Assembly (NCBI GenBank): GCA_020635015.1 | Contig: JACKAP010000012.1 | Coordinates: forward strand, 1 to 64,000 | DNA length: 64,000 nucleotides | DNA from: Calditrichia bacterium | GTDB taxonomy: Bacteria; Calditrichota; Calditrichia; RBG-13-44-9; J075 | Reading direction: 5' to 3' | Part shown: one piece after another, positions 60,485-64,000 of the stretch | Layout: each line of letters opens with the position of its first letter | Numbering within the stretch: position 1 is the stretch's first letter | Notes under the pieces: generated by a model | Seen by the model: the letters and a program-made list of their open reading frames with translations, nothing else | The model's database searches: none | Told to the model about the DNA's origin: nothing | Translations under genes and position numbers: made by a program

Positions 60485-61420
60485 TCAACCCGCCTGCTTC
60501 ACCCGCAGGGTCACCCGGCGGTTTTGCGCCCGGCCGATCGTATGATCATTGCTGCTGATCGGGCGGCTCTCGCCGTAGCCAACTGCTTCCAGGCGACTGG
60601 CGGCGATGCCCATATCGGCCAATGCACGGCATACCGCCTGCGCCCGTGCCTCCGAGAGTGCCAGGTTTGCAGCCGCATCGCCGCGATCGTCGGTATGCCC
60701 TTCCACGATAAACTGCAGCGCGGCATCGTTGCGCAGCAGGGTGGCGATCTCTTCCAGGGTCTGACGGCTCTCCGGTCGAAGGGTCGCCGCGGCGAAATCG
60801 AAGTATATCCCGTAGATCTCCGTTGCGCCGGATTGCTTCAGTTGACCGGCCATGTCGCCGGGGCGGCTGCCGTCATCGTAGGCGCTCAACTGCCCCAGTT
60901 CCGTCCAGGTGGGATTGCCCCAGTTGCTGGTGATGACGATCTTGACCCAGCGGGCTTGCCGCGGGATGATGCGCACTTCCTGGTTGTTCTGGTTGCGCTC
61001 CAGATCGAAGCTGGCGACGGTTTCGTAACCCGCATGCGGCCCGGTGGTCGACATCTCGAGGCGCAGCCCCCGGGCGGAAATGCCGGGATAGGCCTGCTCA
61101 TCGATGATGAAATTGTTGAAGACGAAAGTGGTCAGCCACATCGCTTTGGGCAGTTCGATCACTGCGATGTGCGGAAAGGGGGCACCAGTGCCGGTGCACC
61201 AGACCGGCAGATCTTCCGGCGCTCCACCGCTGACGCCGGCGACCAGGCTGGAGACATCCCAGCCGGCGCCTTCATTCTGCGCTTCTCCCGGATAGTTGCT
61301 GTTGAAGCTGACCACCCGGGCGCCTTTCGCCTTACTGAGCAGGTTGGTCTGGGCAAACGTGTGGACGGTTGCCATGATCAACAGCAAGATGGTTAAAACG
61401 ATTTTAACACTTCTTCTCAT
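60485..61420 (-). CDS. OmpA-family protein with discoidin-like domain
   Basis: A 311-residue exported protein. After a signal peptide (LTILLLIMATVHTFAQ) residues about 25-190 form a galactose-binding/F5-8C-like beta-sandwich (WVKIVITSNWGNPTWTELGQ). Residues about 205-308 are an OmpA-C domain (IYFDFAAATLRPESRQTLEE, FIVEGHTDDRGD, NRRVTLRV) with the Asp and Arg that hold diaminopimelate of peptidoglycan. It probably links a ligand- or surface-binding module to the cell wall. AAAGG lies upstream of the ATG. It belongs to a run of minus-strand envelope genes. Confidence 0.85.
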   Translation of the reverse strand: MRRSVKIVLTILLLIMATVHTFAQTNLLSKAKGARVVSFNSNYPGEAQNEGAGWDVSSLVAGVSGGAPEDLPVWCTGTGAPFPHIAVIELPKAMWLTTFVFNNFIIDEQAYPGISARGLRLEMSTTGPHAGYETVASFDLERNQNNQEVRIIPRQARWVKIVITSNWGNPTWTELGQLSAYDDGSRPGDMAGQLKQSGATEIYGIYFDFAAATLRPESRQTLEEIATLLRNDAALQFIVEGHTDDRGDAAANLALSEARAQAVCRALADMGIAASRLEAVGYGESRPISSNDHTIGRAQNRRVTLRVKQAG

Positions 61421-61441
61421 GCTGATATCCTTTAATCTTTA

Positions 61442-61538
61442 GCCACAGAGTCACAGAGTTCACGGAGATGTTCAGTTGCCTGTGGCCAGTGGTCAGTAAT
61501 CTGTTTTCCGTTCTCTGTGATCTCTGTGTCTCTGTGGC
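61442..61538. repeat. CACAGAG inverted-repeat element
   Basis: The left arm (61442-61470) reads GCCACAGAGTCACAGAG and CACGGAG; the right arm (61511-61538) reads CTCTGTGATCTCTGTG and CTCTGTGGC, around CAACTGA-type words. It fills the gap between the cytochrome and OmpA-like genes. Confidence 0.8.
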
Positions 61539-61564
61539 AGAAGCGTTTGATTGCTGATTCCTGT

Positions 61565-62134
61565 TTAGTTATTCCCGATCTGCAATCTCTCCATATGCTG
61601 CGGCTCGAACAGGATATAAGGCGTCTGCGGCTCCTGGTCCGGGCCGACCGCCAGCGGGGCCTTCACCCCTTTGGGACCAAGGCTCTTGATGTAGCGGTAG
61701 ATCGCCCGCAGGTCCTGCTCGTCCATCTGGTTCAGACTCGGCCAGGGCATCGGAGGGAGCGCTTCGCGGCTACGGGTCATGGTTACCCAGTTCTCTTCAT
61801 CGATCCCGGCCACGGTCAGGCGCAGGTTGGCGGGATAGGTGGTGCCCCAGGGACCACGGAATCCCACCGGAGCGCCGGTCAGCCATTCGCTCTCCGGAGT
61901 TTTGCCGCCGGATTCAGGATAACCGATGGTATGACAGTCGTTGCAGCCGCCGATCACCACCAGATACTTGCCCCGCGCTTCCATGTTACGCGCCTGCCCT
62001 TCGCTGGCAATGGCAGTGTCGCTACCTTCGCCGCAGGCGACCAATGCCGCAAAGATCAGCACCGCACTCAGGAAGAACGCACCGCTTAACAAACGGGCCC
62101 GTTGTTTCGATTTATTGGATTGATTGGATTTCAT
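61565..62134 (-). CDS. Monohaem cytochrome c lipoprotein
   Basis: A 189-residue periplasmic, lipid-anchored cytochrome. The lipobox LVAC (Cys34) follows a hydrophobic signal; haem is attached at Cys64-Asn-Asp-Cys67-His68 (GGCNDCHTIG), and Met129 (PPMPWPSL) is a likely second axial ligand. It resembles small c-type cytochromes that shuttle electrons to oxidases or dehydrogenases; the partner is not in the window. AGAGG lies 6 nt before the ATG. Confidence 0.87.
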   Translation of the reverse strand: MKSNQSNKSKQRARLLSGAFFLSAVLIFAALVACGEGSDTAIASEGQARNMEARGKYLVVIGGCNDCHTIGYPESGGKTPESEWLTGAPVGFRGPWGTTYPANLRLTVAGIDEENWVTMTRSREALPPMPWPSLNQMDEQDLRAIYRYIKSLGPKGVKAPLAVGPDQEPQTPYILFEPQHMERLQIGNN

Positions 62135-62364
62135 GGTTCACCTCTGACTTAAAATAAATTGATTGATTGTTACTTCAGGCGTTGGCAGTGTTGCCGTCCC
62201 GAAGTAGCCCCATTGAAGATGCGATTGCCCATAGTGACGCAACCGGGAATAATCTAAAATTCCCCGGCAGCACTTTCCAATAGAACGAAGGGACTAAATT
62301 TAATTGGGAAAGAATATGGGGCATGGGGCGCGGTGTCTTATCAACTGATCTTTGATCATCGAGG

Positions 62365-62442
62365 AGTGGCAGTAGTAGTGGCAGTGGCAGTAGCAGTGGC
62401 AGTGGCAGGAAGTTGACTGCCACTGCCACTGCTACTGCCACT
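62365..62442. repeat. TGCCAC-iterated inverted repeat
   Basis: The left arm of degenerate GTGGCA/GTAGCA words and the right arm TGCCACTGCCACTGCTACTG face each other around GAAGTTGACT, the same loop as at 12870-12931. The 350-bp gap also holds half of the CATGGGGC family (near 62314) and CAACTGA-type words (62455-62480). Confidence 0.8.
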
Positions 62443-62484
62443 TGTATAAGCCTGAAATGAAAACTGAAAACTGAAAACAGTGGG

Positions 62485-63129
62485 TTACCGCTTCGGCAGC
62501 AGCCGCTCTTTCAAAGCTTTAGCGACCGCCTCCGACTTGGAGTGGACGTGAAGTTTTTCGTAGATATTGCGCACGTGGGCGCGGATGGTAAAGTGGCTGA
62601 CAAAAAGCTTCTCGGCAATACGTTTTAGATCGTAGCCGTGGGTGAGCAATTCCAGCACTTCCAACTCCCGTTCGCTGAGCTGGTAATCGACTTTCGGCGG
62701 CGGGGCAAACTCGCGGAACAGCTTCAGCACCTTGCGGGCGATGTGGGGAGACATCGGAGAATTGCCGGCAAAGGCCTGATCCACCGCCTCCAACAGCTGA
62801 CCGGGCATCACCGGCTTGGTAAGGTACCCGCAGGCTCCGGCACAGATCGCCTGGAAGATATTCTCGTCGTCTTCGAATACCGAAAGGATCACCACCTGCG
62901 CCTGGGGCAGGCGCTGCTTTACCTCGCGGGTCGCCTCGATGCCGGACATGCCCGGCAGGCCGATGTCCATCAATACAATATCGGGTGGATGGATTTTCAG
63001 ATCCTTCAGAAAATCTTCCGCATCCTCATACTCACCGCTCACCGACACCTTTGCTGAAGCGCGCAAAATATAGGATGCTGCCATCCGCAAATCGTCATTG
63101 TCTTCTACAATCGCTACTGATATCACCAT
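62485..63129 (-). CDS. NarL/FixJ-family response regulator
   Basis: A 214-residue regulator: receiver domain with acidic pair (VEDND) and phospho-acceptor Asp in IVLMDIGLPGMSG; LuxR-type helix-turn-helix at the C-terminus (LSERELEVLELLTHGYDLKR with IAEKLFVSHFTIRAHVRNIY). It is the likely partner of the propeller kinase at 56014-59241, since HisKA_3 kinases normally pair with NarL-type regulators, although three genes separate them. The start at 63129 gives the usual N-terminus; ATG 63147 is the alternative. Confidence 0.9.
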   Translation of the reverse strand: MVISVAIVEDNDDLRMAASYILRASAKVSVSGEYEDAEDFLKDLKIHPPDIVLMDIGLPGMSGIEATREVKQRLPQAQVVILSVFEDDENIFQAICAGACGYLTKPVMPGQLLEAVDQAFAGNSPMSPHIARKVLKLFREFAPPPKVDYQLSERELEVLELLTHGYDLKRIAEKLFVSHFTIRAHVRNIYEKLHVHSKSEAVAKALKERLLPKR

Positions 63130-63381
63130 TGCCGCCAATCCCTGCATCGTGCCGTTTAAATGCTGCGCATTTTACCAGTTAACATATACCATTCATCGCA
63201 TAACCTGTTTTCATGGGCAAGATCGCTCTGCTAATCGGATGGAAAAATAGTTCATCGGCACTATTTTAAAAAATCACGCAACTTTGGAAAGCCGGGGATT
63301 ATTCCCGGGGATTGGCGTTGCCGGTATCGATCAACACCCGATTTCTTGATGTATTCAAATTTCATGATATCTCCCCAAATA

Positions 63382-63447
63382 GCCACAGAGCCACAGAGAT
63401 CACTGAGAACCCAAAACTGACAACTGATAACTGATTACTGACAACTC
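63382..63447. repeat. CACAGAG arm plus CAACTGA words
   Basis: GCCACAGAGCCACAGAG (63382 on) runs into CTGACAACTGATAACTGATT and ACTGACAACT, with no visible right arm. It ends just before the stop codon of the partial hydrolase gene. The remaining 230 bp of this gap show nothing I can assign. Confidence 0.65.
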
Positions 63448-63452
63448 AATGT

Positions 63453-64000
63453 CTACAACTTCCCCAAAAGTTCCAGCCAACGTTCCCATCCATCCTTCCG
63501 GGCAGTTTTATTGCCCTCGGAGGCATCAGCCGCTTCACCGGCGCGCATGAAGCCGTGGCCGGCGTCTTTATAGATAACCGGCTCGAAGGTTTTGCCGGCA
63601 GCCTCCATCAACTTGCCGATATCCGGCAGCGAAGCGTTCACCCGGGCGTCATTCTCGCCGTAAAAGCCGTAAACCGGGCAGGATATTTTTGCGACCTGCT
63701 CCTCGCTTTCCGGCGGCGTACCGTAAAAGACAAAAGCGGCAGCCAGCTTTGTTTGTTCAGTGGCATAAGCGAAGGTCTGTTTTCCGCCCCAGCAAAATCC
63801 TGCCACCACGACCGTTCCGCTGGCGGCGGGCAGGGCGGAGACGTAGCCGAACACCGCATCGAGATCAGCGGTAATCTGTTCCGGCGAAAGATTATAGAGC
63901 GCCTCCCGGGCGGCGCTGCCGTCGGCAAAATCGCTGGTTTTTCCCCCGTCCGGCCCCATACCGGAAAGCAGGTCCGGGGCAATGGCGATATATCCCTGCT
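63453..64000 (-). CDS. Dienelactone hydrolase family protein, 5' end outside the window
   Basis: The last 182 residues of an alpha/beta hydrolase. The first visible residues QGYIAIAPDLLSG are already internal to the fold, so the start lies to the right of the window. The catalytic triad is complete: Cys (VAGFCWGGKQT), Asp (GENDARV) and His (AGHGFMR), the Cys-His-Asp pattern of dienelactone hydrolases. These act on enol-lactones and related esters; many family members have other substrates. Confidence 0.88.
   Translation of the reverse strand, partial: QGYIAIAPDLLSGMGPDGGKTSDFADGSAAREALYNLSPEQITADLDAVFGYVSALPAASGTVVVAGFCWGGKQTFAYATEQTKLAAAFVFYGTPPESEEQVAKISCPVYGFYGENDARVNASLPDIGKLMEAAGKTFEPVIYKDAGHGFMRAGEAADASEGNKTARKDGWERWLELLGKL

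Noticed and set aside
10013..63447. tRNA or other structured RNA genes within the repeat-rich gaps
   Set aside because: I looked for T-loop (GGTTCGAATCC-type) and acceptor patterns in the gaps and found none; the palindromes are repeat families instead.

Overview
The window is a 64 kb piece of a bacterial chromosome with protein-coding genes on both strands and no rRNA or recognisable tRNA gene. The best taxonomic clue is the C-terminal domain built around YPNPFNP and ending in a short basic tail such as KMVLLR. It occurs in several secreted proteins (2401-4236, 32107-33909, 49298-51391, 59445-60338) and once internally (28684-31824). This type-A-like surface-sorting/FlgD-like domain is typical of the Fibrobacteres-Chlorobi-Bacteroidetes (FCB) side of the bacterial tree: Calditrichota, Ignavibacteria, KSB1 and similar candidate phyla. 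I infer an uncultured or little-studied FCB-group bacterium and cannot name a genus. The apparatus that would export these proteins is not in the window.

Layout. 1-1367: integron integrase with a possible attI region; any cassettes would lie left of the window. 1388-8849: a dioxygenase, a surface propeller protein and a TetR-HlyD-DHA2-TolC drug-efflux operon. 9071-18000: hypothetical and envelope proteins, a phosphoesterase, a dienoyl-CoA reductase-like SDR, then tyrS, smpB and yhbY. 18292-22473: a SpoIIE-type phosphatase and two transporters. 22747-31824: a sigma factor, a zinc-finger anti-sigma-like membrane protein, a TPR-CHAT (caspase-like) protein and a large Ycf48-repeat surface protein, probably one regulatory module. 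32107-38225: a beta-helix surface protein, a four-gene toxin-antitoxin cluster, an AKR-RidA fusion and an ankyrin protein. 38278-47661: a sensor kinase and NtrC-type activator followed by a clear sigma-54 promoter and a porin-UspA-TAXI-TRAP permease operon, which reads as a self-contained solute sensing and uptake regulon. 47806-55873: small and hypothetical proteins, another Ycf48 protein, a P-loop protein, a radical SAM/SPASM gene broken at two T7 runs, a DUF1801 gene and a GH13 lipoprotein. 55874-64000 (all minus strand): a propeller hybrid kinase, secreted, OmpA-like and cytochrome c proteins, a NarL-type regulator and a partial dienelactone hydrolase.

The most unusual large-scale property is in the intergenic DNA. 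At least seven unrelated word families (CGCGGAT, CACAGAG, TGCCAC, CAACTGA, CATGGGGC, GTTGG, TGGGTGAA) build the same architecture: imperfect inverted repeats of roughly 60-270 bp whose arms are themselves short tandem iterations, sometimes nested one inside another. Separate classes are a TTTGTAGC hairpin family with compensatory stem changes (one copy looks like a miniature transposable element with an 8-bp target duplication) and two long terminator hairpins with different stems but a shared loop.

Positions and domains come from reading the sequence and from family knowledge. No database search was run, so gene names and family assignments are recognition-based.
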